DNA of 20,003 bases. Origin: Methanoregula sp. (GTDB lineage: Archaea > Halobacteriota > Methanomicrobia > Methanomicrobiales > Methanospirillaceae). The position numbers and the translations under genes were made by a program. Position 1 is the first letter of the stretch, and each line of letters opens with the position of its first letter. The stretch covers positions 1 to 20,003 of the forward strand of contig JALOBP010000061.1 in NCBI GenBank assembly GCA_023228295.1, read 5' to 3'. This document shows, piece after piece, positions 6,130-13,639 of this stretch. The notes beneath the pieces were generated by a model. It did no database searches. It had not been told where the DNA came from and saw only the letters and a list, made by a program, of their open reading frames with translations.

Positions 6130-7626
6130 TCAGAACTGGAAGTAGATGAATTCCGGGCTCCGGCTGGGTGCAAGGCAGAAGATGAGAAGGACAACGATGA
6201 TGAGATAGACGCCCCAGTAACCGATCCGTAACCGGGAAAGGTAATCAACAAGATCGAACCGGGCAAACGACCTGATGGAGTCCAGGGTGAGATGTTTTCG
6301 GGAAAGTACAAGGATAATGATGATCGGAACGCCAAGGAACACTGCATTCAGTTTAAGGATATCAGAGTATTTTGTGAATCCTGCGATAAGCGTGGAGAAA
6401 TCGATGAATATCCAATGCGTGACACAATACCAGATATCATTGATGTCCGATACGCGGAACAGTATCCAGCCCATGAATATGAAATACTGGGTAACAAGGA
6501 TTTTTATGACGGTGCTGACAGCGGGTGGCAGGGATAATGCCGAGAACCGGCCATATATTTTCCGGGGCGTACTGATCGCCCGGTGAGCACAGAGTAAGAG
6601 ACCATGGTAGGCACCCCATAACACAAAGTTCCATGCAGCACCATGCCAGAGACCGCAGAGGGTAAATGCGATAATAAGATTGAGATACGTGCGTGCAGCA
6701 CCTTTCCGGTTCCCGCCAAGAGGGATGTAAATATAGTCCCGGATATAGCTGGAGAGAGTCATATGCCACCGTCTCCAGAAATCCTGGGGACTTGAAGAAA
6801 GATAGGGCTGGTTGAAGTTTTCAGGGAAAACGAATCCAAAGATCCGTGCACTGCCGATGGCGATATCAGTATACCCGGAGAAATCAAAGTAAATCTGGAG
6901 ACCGAAAAGGATCGTCGCAGCGATAATGAAAAATGAATTTGAATTCTGGATCGGGACATCCGGGTTTGCATAGACCAGGTTCACGTAATAGGCAAGATTA
7001 TCGGCAATAACCACTTTTTTGACCAGGCCAAGACCAATCCGCGTGACCCCGCATTTGATGTTATCGCCGGTGAATGTCACTTTCTCCCTGAGCTGGGGCA
7101 GGAAATCCTTTGCACGCAATATAGGCCCTGCAACAAGGTGGGGGAAGAAGGAGACGAAAAGTGCATACTCCGTGAACGAGTCGATCGGCTCCATCTTCCC
7201 GCGGTAGATATCAAAGACATAGCTCAGCGCGTGGAAGGTGTAGAAGGAGATACCGATGGGAAGAACGATATTGTAGACCTGGAGCGCAACGGAGAAGTTC
7301 ATTGCCGCCATGGTCTGGTTAAGACCCAGGACAGCGAAATTGTAATATTTGAAATAACCAAGGATCCCAAGGGCTCCGATTATGGATATTGCAAGGTATA
7401 ATCGTTTATAACGAAGGTTATCGGTCGAATAAATCCACTTTCCACAGTAAAAAGTCAGAAATGAGATGAACAGGAGCAGGGTTAAGAAAAATTCCCCGGA
7501 TAACGCATAGAAGAAGTAACTTGCAAGAAGCAGAAGGATATGCTGATAATTTCGCTTCCTTACAGCGAATGTCAGAAGTACGACGGCAATAAGAAAAACC
7601 GGATACTGGATACTGTTAAACAACAT
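6130..7626 (-). CDS. MBOAT-family membrane O-acyltransferase (AlgI/DltB-like)
   Basis: A 498-aa polytopic membrane protein of the membrane-bound O-acyltransferase family, which moves an acyl group (often acetyl) across the membrane for attachment to an extracellular polysaccharide. About ten hydrophobic segments are visible. Family signatures are VSFFPHLVAGPILR (158-171), IYFDFSGYTDIAIG (245-258), QDFWRRWHMTLSSYIRDYIY (281-300) and CGLWHGAAWNFVLWG (324-338). His328 in LWHG is the expected catalytic residue and His288 the second conserved one. Length matches AlgI. It starts one base after the stop of the SGNH-like gene, so the two are surely co-transcribed. In bacterial systems AlgI works with AlgJ/AlgX and DltB with DltD, the same kind of pairing as here. 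The acyl group and acceptor are not determinable from sequence. Confidence 0.92.
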   Translation of the reverse strand: MLFNSIQYPVFLIAVVLLTFAVRKRNYQHILLLLASYFFYALSGEFFLTLLLFISFLTFYCGKWIYSTDNLRYKRLYLAISIIGALGILGYFKYYNFAVLGLNQTMAAMNFSVALQVYNIVLPIGISFYTFHALSYVFDIYRGKMEPIDSFTEYALFVSFFPHLVAGPILRAKDFLPQLREKVTFTGDNIKCGVTRIGLGLVKKVVIADNLAYYVNLVYANPDVPIQNSNSFFIIAATILFGLQIYFDFSGYTDIAIGSARIFGFVFPENFNQPYLSSSPQDFWRRWHMTLSSYIRDYIYIPLGGNRKGAARTYLNLIIAFTLCGLWHGAAWNFVLWGAYHGLLLCAHRAISTPRKIYGRFSALSLPPAVSTVIKILVTQYFIFMGWILFRVSDINDIWYCVTHWIFIDFSTLIAGFTKYSDILKLNAVFLGVPIIIILVLSRKHLTLDSIRSFARFDLVDYLSRLRIGYWGVYLIIVVLLIFCLAPSRSPEFIYFQF

Positions 7627-7627
7627 C

Positions 7628-8596
7628 TTAGTTTAACTCCGTTATCAGCAGATCCGGCATATCCCGGGAGAAACGTTCCTTTCCGTATTTATTGAGATGG
7701 ACAAGATCAAAAAAATCTTCGTCACTATAGGATTCTTCCAGGTTGTAATATTTTACGCCGGTACTGTTGAGGAATGCAAAATAATTCTCCTTCGTAGATT
7801 CAGGTATTGTCGCCACACGGAGTGTATCCATGGGCATGTGCACATAGACCAGGGGTATGTTGTTTTTATTGAGCTCATCGCGAAGGTGAATGAATGCCAT
7901 TTTCTGGACATTGTCTTCAGAATCAACAGGTGCAAGGAACTCGTCATACGGGTTCTGTGCGATAATCTTCCGCTCTTCTAAGGAAAGGGTTTCATTAACA
8001 ATAACTTCCCTGCCGCCAAGTTTGATCCCGAGGTTCTGTTTCAGGCCGGATATAATGAATTTGCGCTTGAAAAAGAGCTGATCCAGGCTGTTTTGATCAA
8101 TCAGGCCGATCTGGTCCTTATCAAACAGGGATCGGGAATAACTATCGAGATAGATCCGGTCGGATACAAGAGCCAGATTATCATCCGGAACATAACGATA
8201 GCGACTGGAAAACGAACAATAACTGTCACCGTAGATTACAAGGGACGGATTTGACTTGATAATCTCCGAAAGTTCGATGCTTCTCTGGAGTGGGGTATCA
8301 AAATTTACACCAAGATTATATACAGAATAGGAATAGTTTTTTGAGGCGAGGCTTTCCTGGATTACCACCGGATCCACAGCCGCCATGACCTGACTGTTTC
8401 CGATAAAATAGATTTTAGGCTGATCACGTATACTTTCGTTGGCATACGTATCGAAATTGTTTGCTATTAATTTCCAGGTTCCCTGTTCAAGATAGGGATC
8501 AACAACGACAGAGATAACAATAAAATATACCCCGAGAGCAATGGCAACTGATAAAAATATTGTCAGGGCAATCCTCGATATCTCGCCTAATTGCAT
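7628..8596 (-). CDS. Membrane-anchored SGNH-like protein, acyltransferase partner
   Basis: A 322-aa protein with one N-terminal membrane helix (about residues 8-32) and an extracytoplasmic domain. Visible SGNH-hydrolase-like elements are YFIGNSQVMAAVDP, with Ser68 in the position of the nucleophile, a NLGVNFD block (94-100), YGDSYCSF (122-129) and a C-terminal DLVHLNKYG whose Asp297 and His300 fit the D-x-x-H of the catalytic triad. This matches the general design of AlgJ/AlgX and DltD, which receive the acyl group from an MBOAT protein and place it on the polymer outside the cell. The exact family is not recognised and catalysis is inferred. The TAA stop is one base before the ATG of the MBOAT gene. 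A TATA-like tract lies just ahead of its own ATG. Confidence 0.75.
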   Translation of the reverse strand: MQLGEISRIALTIFLSVAIALGVYFIVISVVVDPYLEQGTWKLIANNFDTYANESIRDQPKIYFIGNSQVMAAVDPVVIQESLASKNYSYSVYNLGVNFDTPLQRSIELSEIIKSNPSLVIYGDSYCSFSSRYRYVPDDNLALVSDRIYLDSYSRSLFDKDQIGLIDQNSLDQLFFKRKFIISGLKQNLGIKLGGREVIVNETLSLEERKIIAQNPYDEFLAPVDSEDNVQKMAFIHLRDELNKNNIPLVYVHMPMDTLRVATIPESTKENYFAFLNSTGVKYYNLEESYSDEDFFDLVHLNKYGKERFSRDMPDLLITELN

Positions 8597-8809
8597 AGTA
8601 TTAATGACGAATATTTTTATTTATTATTACCCGTATAATCTTTTTAAAGGGTATTCTGCTTCATTTTATCAACATTTTCCAGAGTGTAACGGTGAGTGAA
8701 ATCACAGCATCATCTTAATTTCAGGGTTCGGTTATTTCAATGCCAAATCGTGTGTGAGATAGGTAATTACGGCAGGAAGGAAATATATTCGTACAACGAA
8801 GCCGGAGGG
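8597..8809. promoter_or_regulatory. Divergent intergenic region with two TATA-like boxes
   Basis: For the minus-strand SGNH gene, AAATAAAAATAT (complement of 8611-8622) is about 20 bases before the ATG. For pyrB, AAATATAT at 8781-8788 is about 25 bases before the ATG at 8810. A further AT-rich point, TTTTTAAAGG, lies at about 8641-8650. The bases between (8651-8780) hold no gene that I can support. Confidence 0.45.
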
Positions 8810-9712
8810 ATGAGGACGCGACATATCATTTCCATTAAGGATTTTGACCGGGACGGAATCGACCGCCTGCTCGATCAGGCTGAAGAGATCGACAGGGAGC
8901 ACGGCAGATCGGATGCCCTGAATGGTAAAATCCTTGCCACCCTCTTTTTTGAACCCAGTACGAGAACACGCATGTCCTTTGAATCAGCCATTGCCCGTCT
9001 TGGCGGTTCGACACTCTCGGTCGGGAGCGTGGATGCCTGTTCCATGGCAAAAGGCGAGACCCTTGCCGATACCATCCGGGTTGTGAGCGGATATGCCGAT
9101 GCCATTGTCATCCGTCACCCGAAAGAGGGGGCAGCCCGCCTTGCCGCCGAGTTCTCTACCGTTCCGGTCATTAATGCCGGGGATGGTGCCGGTCAGCACC
9201 CATCCCAGACCCTGCTGGATCTCTATACCATCCGCCAGTCAATGCCCATTGAGGGTATCGATATCGCACTTGTTGGCGACCTGCGGTACGGGAGGACGGC
9301 ACATTCCCTTGCCTCCGCACTTTCGCTCTATCGTGCAAGGCTGCATACCGTGTCCCCCAATGGTCTTGAATTACCGGAAACGCTTGCTGCCGAACTCCGT
9401 GAGTCAGGAATGGAGATCATCCCGCATGATACTATTGACGACCTCATCAGCGATGTTGATGTGCTGTATGTCACCCGCGTCCAGCGGGAGCGGTTCCCGG
9501 ACACTGCATCGTACTTCAATGTCACTTCAAGTTATCGCATCACACCGGAGATCCTCACAAATGCAAAGAAACACCTTATCGTCCTCCACCCACTGCCACG
9601 GGTTGACGAGATCGACCCGCGGGTGGATGACTTGCCCCATGCCCGCTACTTCGAACAGTCGAGGAATGGTGTGCCGGTACGGATGGCAATGCTGATGGAG
9701 GTCATGCGATGA
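8810..9712 (+). CDS. pyrB: Aspartate carbamoyltransferase catalytic subunit
   Basis: Condenses carbamoyl phosphate with L-aspartate to N-carbamoyl-L-aspartate, the first committed step of pyrimidine synthesis. The carbamoyl-phosphate loop FFEPSTRTRMSFESA is at 46-60, SMAKGET at 78-84, IRHPKEGA at 101-108, HPSQTLLDLYTI at 130-141, VGDLRYGRTAHS follows, and LHPLPRVDEIDP closes the aspartate site. All are intact. From ATG 8810 the protein is 300 aa, the normal archaeal length. An in-frame GTG at 8696 would add 38 residues with no family match. GGAGG lies only one base before ATG 8810, too close to be a normal ribosome binding site. The TATA-like box 25 bases upstream argues for a leaderless message instead. 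The gene overlaps pyrI by four bases. Confidence 0.97.
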   Translation: MRTRHIISIKDFDRDGIDRLLDQAEEIDREHGRSDALNGKILATLFFEPSTRTRMSFESAIARLGGSTLSVGSVDACSMAKGETLADTIRVVSGYADAIVIRHPKEGAARLAAEFSTVPVINAGDGAGQHPSQTLLDLYTIRQSMPIEGIDIALVGDLRYGRTAHSLASALSLYRARLHTVSPNGLELPETLAAELRESGMEIIPHDTIDDLISDVDVLYVTRVQRERFPDTASYFNVTSSYRITPEILTNAKKHLIVLHPLPRVDEIDPRVDDLPHARYFEQSRNGVPVRMAMLMEVMR

Positions 9713-10182
9713 AAAACCAGGAAACCGGGGACAATGAAGGTCTTCTCGTCCGCAGGATCAAAAACGGGACGGTCATCGATCATATTGACGGCGGCGAAGC
9801 ACTGAATGTCGTGAAGATCCTAGGCATCACCGGTACCACACAGGAAGCCCTCTCCATTGCAACGAATGTCCAGAGCCGTAACATGGAGCGTAAGGACATT
9901 GTCAAACTCACTAACCGCGAGCTCTCGAAAGAAGAGGTCAACCGGATTGCCCTCATATCCCCTAGAGCAACAATCAACATCATCCGTAATTTTAAGGTTG
10001 TCGAGAAGAAGGGAGTTGAGATCCCCCACCTCATTGAGGGAATTGTACGCTGCCCGAACCCGGGCTGCATCTCGAACACCAATGAACCGATCCGGAGCCG
10101 GTTCGAGGTGGTCCCAAAAGGATTACACTGCTGTTACTGCGACTGGATGATTACCAAGGACCTGACCAGCAATATCATCTGA
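9709..10182 (+). CDS. pyrI: Aspartate carbamoyltransferase regulatory subunit
   Basis: A 157-aa regulatory chain of the PyrB-PyrI holoenzyme, which binds nucleotides allosterically (CTP inhibition in the well-studied enzymes). The N-terminal allosteric domain has VRRIKNGTVIDHIDGG and LGITGTTQEALSIATNV. The C-terminal zinc domain has the expected four cysteines, CPNPGC (115 and 120) and CCYC (141 and 144). The ATG overlaps the pyrB TGA in ATGA, so the two are translationally coupled. The length is a typical one. Confidence 0.97.
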   Translation: MKNQETGDNEGLLVRRIKNGTVIDHIDGGEALNVVKILGITGTTQEALSIATNVQSRNMERKDIVKLTNRELSKEEVNRIALISPRATINIIRNFKVVEKKGVEIPHLIEGIVRCPNPGCISNTNEPIRSRFEVVPKGLHCCYCDWMITKDLTSNII

Positions 10183-10191
10183 CTTTTTTTC
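10183..10191 (+). terminator. T-run terminator after pyrBI
   Basis: C followed by seven T directly after the pyrI stop codon; an oligo-T tract of this kind is enough to end transcription in many archaea. No stem-loop is required or seen. Confidence 0.5.
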
Positions 10192-10281
10192 CTATTGGAA
10201 GGGGATCTGTGGGATAACCATGATATCATCCCGTGATCCTGCCTCGCCACTCCTTGCATAGCAGTAATCCCAAATGAAGGG

Positions 10282-10290
10282 ATTAAATAT
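10282..10290 (+). promoter_or_regulatory. TATA-like box of the PKD-repeat gene
   Basis: ATTAAATAT, centred about 34 bases before ATG 10320. This would place the transcript start within roughly ten bases of the start codon. Confidence 0.45.
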
Positions 10291-10319
10291 CTGTCCGTCA
10301 ATATTTCTGGCTAGTGATC

Positions 10320-12596
10320 ATGATGAGATCTACCAAGTACTTCCTGTATACGGGATTGATTTTCCTGCTCGCAACTCTGGCCATGCCGGGTGTCGCAGCA
10401 TCAAGCAGCTCACCGGGTTATATCACCGTTGGGCTTGCCCCGGTTGCCCAGTTTGATGCGCACTATGCGTTCACAACGCTCCCAACAAGAGTATCGTTCG
10501 TTGACAATTCGCTGGGCTCAACCCCCATGACGTATGAATGGAACTTCGGAGACGGGGCTACCTCCACCGAACAGAATCCGAATCACAATTACATCCAGCG
10601 CGGAACCTATACCGTTACTCTGACGGTCAAGAACGCTTATGGTACCAGCTCGGCCATCAAGCGGGATTTCATCACTGTCGGCATGGCTCCACGGCCGGAA
10701 TTTACAGGAACTCCAACTTCCGGTGAGGTTCCCCTTTCGGTAAAGTTCACGGACATGACATCCGGTTCTGTATCCAGCTGGTACTGGGACTTTGGTGATG
10801 GCAAGGCATCTACCGAACAGAATCCGACCCACGTCTACTGGACTGCCGGTATGTACAATGTGATCCTTACCGTCTCGAACGAGTATGGACAGGCTGACAT
10901 AACCAAAACCAAATATATCACCGGTGTCGGCGATCTCACCTCAAAGTTTGCAGCAGATCCTGCTTCCGGAAAAGCACCCCTGCTGGTAAAATTTGAGGAC
11001 AGGTCCATTGGCGGACCAACCGCATGGGCATGGGACTTTGGGGACGGTACAACGTCAACCGAACAGAACCCGACCCATACGTTCACAACAGTAGGATCCT
11101 TTGATGTCAAACTGACCATTACCCGCGATGATACAACAGACACATCAACACTGACGATCAACGCTGGCGGCGTCCCGGATACCGACTTCGTCGGCTCACC
11201 GCTGGAGGTCAATGTCAATGAACAAGTCAAGTTCACGGACAAAACCACCAATGCACCTACTGCATGGACGTGGGATTTCGGCGACACTGCAGAATCCACA
11301 TACCAGAACCCCAGCCACTCCTACCAGCTCAAGGGCATCTACACCGTTTCCCTCACTGCACGCAACGAGAACGGCAGGGACACTGAAGTGAAGACCAGTT
11401 ATATCAACGTCGGTCTGGGACCCAAGGCTGAATTCAGGCCGGTCATCAGCCCCTATCACATGTATAACGTTCCCAATGTAGTGAACTTTGTAGATGAGTC
11501 CGAAGGTATCCCTACTTCATGGGCATGGGACTTTGGAGACGGTACAACGTCAACCGAACAGAACCCCCGGCATGTATACATGAACGAAGGAATCTACACG
11601 GTATCACTCACAGTGAAGAACAACTTTGGCGAAGACACAACGGTCAAGACCGATCTTGTCTCAGTTGGCGGCGGTGCGGCTGTTGACTTTACAGCAGACA
11701 GGACCACGGTCGGTGTCGGCAGTGTCATCTCATTCACGGATCTCTCTACGATCAGCCCGACCTCATGGATGTGGGACTTCGGAGACGGAACAACCGGCTC
11801 TGGTTCAAACCCCGACCACAAGTACCGGGCAGTCGGAGTTTATGATGTTACCCTGACTGCATCCAACCTCTACCAGTCCAACAGCAGGACCAAGAATATG
11901 TATATCACCGTCAAGAACATCCCGCGGGCAGAGTTCGAAGCGGACAAGATCCGTGGCGGTGCACCCATGAACGTCCAGTTCACGGACAAATCAACCGGAT
12001 TACCCACGGCGTGGACGTGGGACTTTGGCGACGGTGCCAGCTCGACCGAGCAGAATCCGAGCCACACCTACTCAAGCTTTGGAATATACACGGTGACCCT
12101 GACTGCAACCAACAATGATGGATCCGATTCAGTCTCAAAGAGAGACTACATAATCACAACCCTTGCACCAGTAGCAGAATTCAAAGCTGACCGGCAGGTT
12201 GGCAAGGCACCATTCATTGTCACTTTCACGGATCTCTCCAAGGGCGATCCGATCTCATGGTCATGGGACCTCGGAGACGGGACATCTTCTTCAGAACAGA
12301 ACCCCCGCCACATCTACATGAATGAAGGGTCTTACGATGTCAGCCTCACGGTTACAAACCAGTATGGCAGCGACACCATGTTCAAGTCCGGCACATCTGC
12401 ATCGACAACCGTGGCAGCAGAGACCGCTGCACCGGTAAGCACACCGGCCACGACGGTTTCTGGCAATACCGAAACACCAGCCACCACGGCGGGAGCAGCT
12501 GCCGCCACCCCAACAAAGGCCCCTATGTCACCCTACGTGACCGTGGTTGCAGCAATGATGGGTCTGTTTGCAGTGGTTATTGCAAACAGGAAATAA
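10320..12596 (+). CDS. Secreted, membrane-anchored protein with eight PKD domains
   Basis: A surface protein of about 758 aa. An N-terminal signal peptide (basic MMRSTK, hydrophobic core YFLYTGLIFLLATLA, likely cleavage after GVAAS) is followed by eight consecutive PKD beta-sandwich domains of about 80 residues each. Each is marked by a WDFGDG-type core: WNFGDG, WDFGDG in most copies, WDFGDT in domain 4 and WDLGDG in domain 8. Most also carry STEQNPxHxY and YTVTLTVxN. After about residue 695 comes a Thr/Ala/Pro-rich linker and a final hydrophobic segment YVTVVAAMMGLFAVVI ending in NRK. This fits a C-terminal anchor or a sorting signal. PKD domains in methanogens are typical of S-layer and adhesion proteins; the binding partner is unknown. 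ATG 10320 or 10323 is preferred over GTG 10314. Confidence 0.9.
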   Translation: MMRSTKYFLYTGLIFLLATLAMPGVAASSSSPGYITVGLAPVAQFDAHYAFTTLPTRVSFVDNSLGSTPMTYEWNFGDGATSTEQNPNHNYIQRGTYTVTLTVKNAYGTSSAIKRDFITVGMAPRPEFTGTPTSGEVPLSVKFTDMTSGSVSSWYWDFGDGKASTEQNPTHVYWTAGMYNVILTVSNEYGQADITKTKYITGVGDLTSKFAADPASGKAPLLVKFEDRSIGGPTAWAWDFGDGTTSTEQNPTHTFTTVGSFDVKLTITRDDTTDTSTLTINAGGVPDTDFVGSPLEVNVNEQVKFTDKTTNAPTAWTWDFGDTAESTYQNPSHSYQLKGIYTVSLTARNENGRDTEVKTSYINVGLGPKAEFRPVISPYHMYNVPNVVNFVDESEGIPTSWAWDFGDGTTSTEQNPRHVYMNEGIYTVSLTVKNNFGEDTTVKTDLVSVGGGAAVDFTADRTTVGVGSVISFTDLSTISPTSWMWDFGDGTTGSGSNPDHKYRAVGVYDVTLTASNLYQSNSRTKNMYITVKNIPRAEFEADKIRGGAPMNVQFTDKSTGLPTAWTWDFGDGASSTEQNPSHTYSSFGIYTVTLTATNNDGSDSVSKRDYIITTLAPVAEFKADRQVGKAPFIVTFTDLSKGDPISWSWDLGDGTSSSEQNPRHIYMNEGSYDVSLTVTNQYGSDTMFKSGTSASTTVAAETAAPVSTPATTVSGNTETPATTAGAAAATPTKAPMSPYVTVVAAMMGLFAVVIANRK
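11043..11566 (+). repeat. Near-identical DNA repeats inside the PKD gene
   Basis: A 29-base stretch, starting GACGGTACAACGTCAACCG, is identical at 11043-11071 (domain 3) and 11538-11566 (domain 5). Other domains differ at many synonymous sites. Identity at the nucleotide level suggests recent internal duplication or gene conversion between these two copies. Confidence 0.6.
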
Positions 12597-12599
12597 TCC

Positions 12600-12610
12600 T
12601 TTTTTATTTT
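12600..12610 (+). terminator. T-rich terminator after the PKD gene
   Basis: TTTTTTATTTT begins four bases after the TAA stop. It faces the convergent coaD gene. Confidence 0.5.
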
Positions 12611-12652
12611 CCGTATACAGAAACGTGATTTCGGGTTTATTGATGTTTTTTT

Positions 12653-13111
12653 TTAGTTTAACATGTGCCCGTGGATATCTATCTCGCCTTTGTAAATCCG
12701 CGTGCTCGAGATCCACCGGCCGTCATCAGCCAGGACGCAACTGATCTGGTGGATGTCCACCTTCCGGCCACCCTGCACCTTGCGAAGCTTGTTGATCTCC
12801 ATGGCAACCGGCAGAGTTTCTTCAGAAACAACAATCGCATCGAAATCTGCATCAATGGCGGATCCGAACCGGTCCTGGAGCGGCTCAATAACCCATTTGG
12901 CAGGATACCGGTTTTCGGTTATATAGGTTACCAGGTCGGATTTCCGCACGTCGAACGGGCGGATAGGGTGGATCTTCCTGCTGGCAAAGGAGTCGGTTGT
13001 CAGGCCAACCACAACAAGACCTTCCTGCCCGGCGATCTCGAAAGAGCGGCTGATCAGGCGCTTGTGCCCGTCATGAAGAGGATCGAACGTGCCCCCTACC
13101 ATAACCTTCAT
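12653..13111 (-). CDS. coaD: Archaeal phosphopantetheine adenylyltransferase
   Basis: A 152-aa nucleotidyltransferase that makes dephospho-CoA from 4'-phosphopantetheine and ATP, the fourth step of coenzyme A synthesis. The N-terminus shows VGGTFDPLHDGHKRLI with the HxGH motif (His13, Gly15, His16). The C-terminal ISSTRIYKGEID block resembles the ISSTRI motif of cytidylyltransferase-fold enzymes. PFDVRKSDLVTYI and FDAIVVSEET are typical of the archaeal branch, which lacks close similarity to bacterial CoaD. Length is normal. It runs toward the PKD gene and away from the carbonic anhydrase gene, with only 30 bases between the two start codons. Confidence 0.93.
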   Translation of the reverse strand: MKVMVGGTFDPLHDGHKRLISRSFEIAGQEGLVVVGLTTDSFASRKIHPIRPFDVRKSDLVTYITENRYPAKWVIEPLQDRFGSAIDADFDAIVVSEETLPVAMEINKLRKVQGGRKVDIHQISCVLADDGRWISSTRIYKGEIDIHGHMLN

Positions 13112-13141
13112 ACTCTTTGATTCTTAATTTCCTATGTTATT

Positions 13142-13639
13142 ATGCATATGGATGGGAAGGTCTCCGGCACACCCTTGTTCAGGGCAGAGAATGCCACCGT
13201 AACCGGCAATGTCACGATCGGGAGTGACGTGGGAATCTGGTTTGGGGCGGTCATCAGGGCGGACAAGGACAGGATAGTAATCGGCGACCGTTCAAATATC
13301 CAGGATAATTGTGTTGTGCATACCAGTACAGGTCACCCGGTTCTTGCGGGCACTGACGTTTCTGTCGGGCACGGGGCGATCCTGCACGGATGTACCATTG
13401 GTAACCGCGTCCTTGTAGGAATGGGAGCGATCGTGCTCAACGGTGCAATTATCGGAGACGGGTCCGTCATTGGTGCCGGAGCGGTTGTCACGGAAGGGAT
13501 GAATGTTCCCGCAGGATCGGTTGTTGTCGGCATTCCCGGCAAAGTCATCAAACCTGCAACTGAGGAGCAGCAGAAGCATATTCTGGCCAATGCAGCCACG
13601 TACGTTGACCTTGCCGGGGAGTATGCCCGCCATGAGTAG
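13142..13639 (+). CDS. Gamma-class carbonic anhydrase family protein
   Basis: A 165-aa left-handed beta-helix protein with hexapeptide repeats. The three zinc-ligand histidines of the gamma class are present: His60 in NCVVH, and His77 and His82 in GHGAILH. Arg39/Asp41 (IRAD) and Gln54 (NIQD) match conserved residues near the active site. The acidic loop of Cam-type enzymes is missing, so it belongs with the shorter CamH/YrdA-like group. Some members hydrate CO2 while others have no shown activity. It is first in an operon with an HdrA-like flavoprotein, mtnA and a DUF116 gene; its end overlaps the next gene by eight bases. ATG 13142 and ATG 13148 are both possible starts. Confidence 0.85.
   Translation: MHMDGKVSGTPLFRAENATVTGNVTIGSDVGIWFGAVIRADKDRIVIGDRSNIQDNCVVHTSTGHPVLAGTDVSVGHGAILHGCTIGNRVLVGMGAIVLNGAIIGDGSVIGAGAVVTEGMNVPAGSVVVGIPGKVIKPATEEQQKHILANAATYVDLAGEYARHE

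Noticed and set aside
8696..8809. N-terminal extension of PyrB from an upstream GTG
   Set aside because: No family match in the added residues, and it runs through the TATA-like box at 8781-8788.
10220..10229. Palindrome ATGATATCAT upstream of the PKD gene as an operator
   Set aside because: Ten-base AT-rich palindromes are frequent; about 60 bases from the TATA-like box and no second copy seen.
10518..11299. Long minus-strand open frames opposite the PKD gene
   Set aside because: They mirror the WDFGDG repeats on the other strand; codon bias and domain evidence support only the plus strand.
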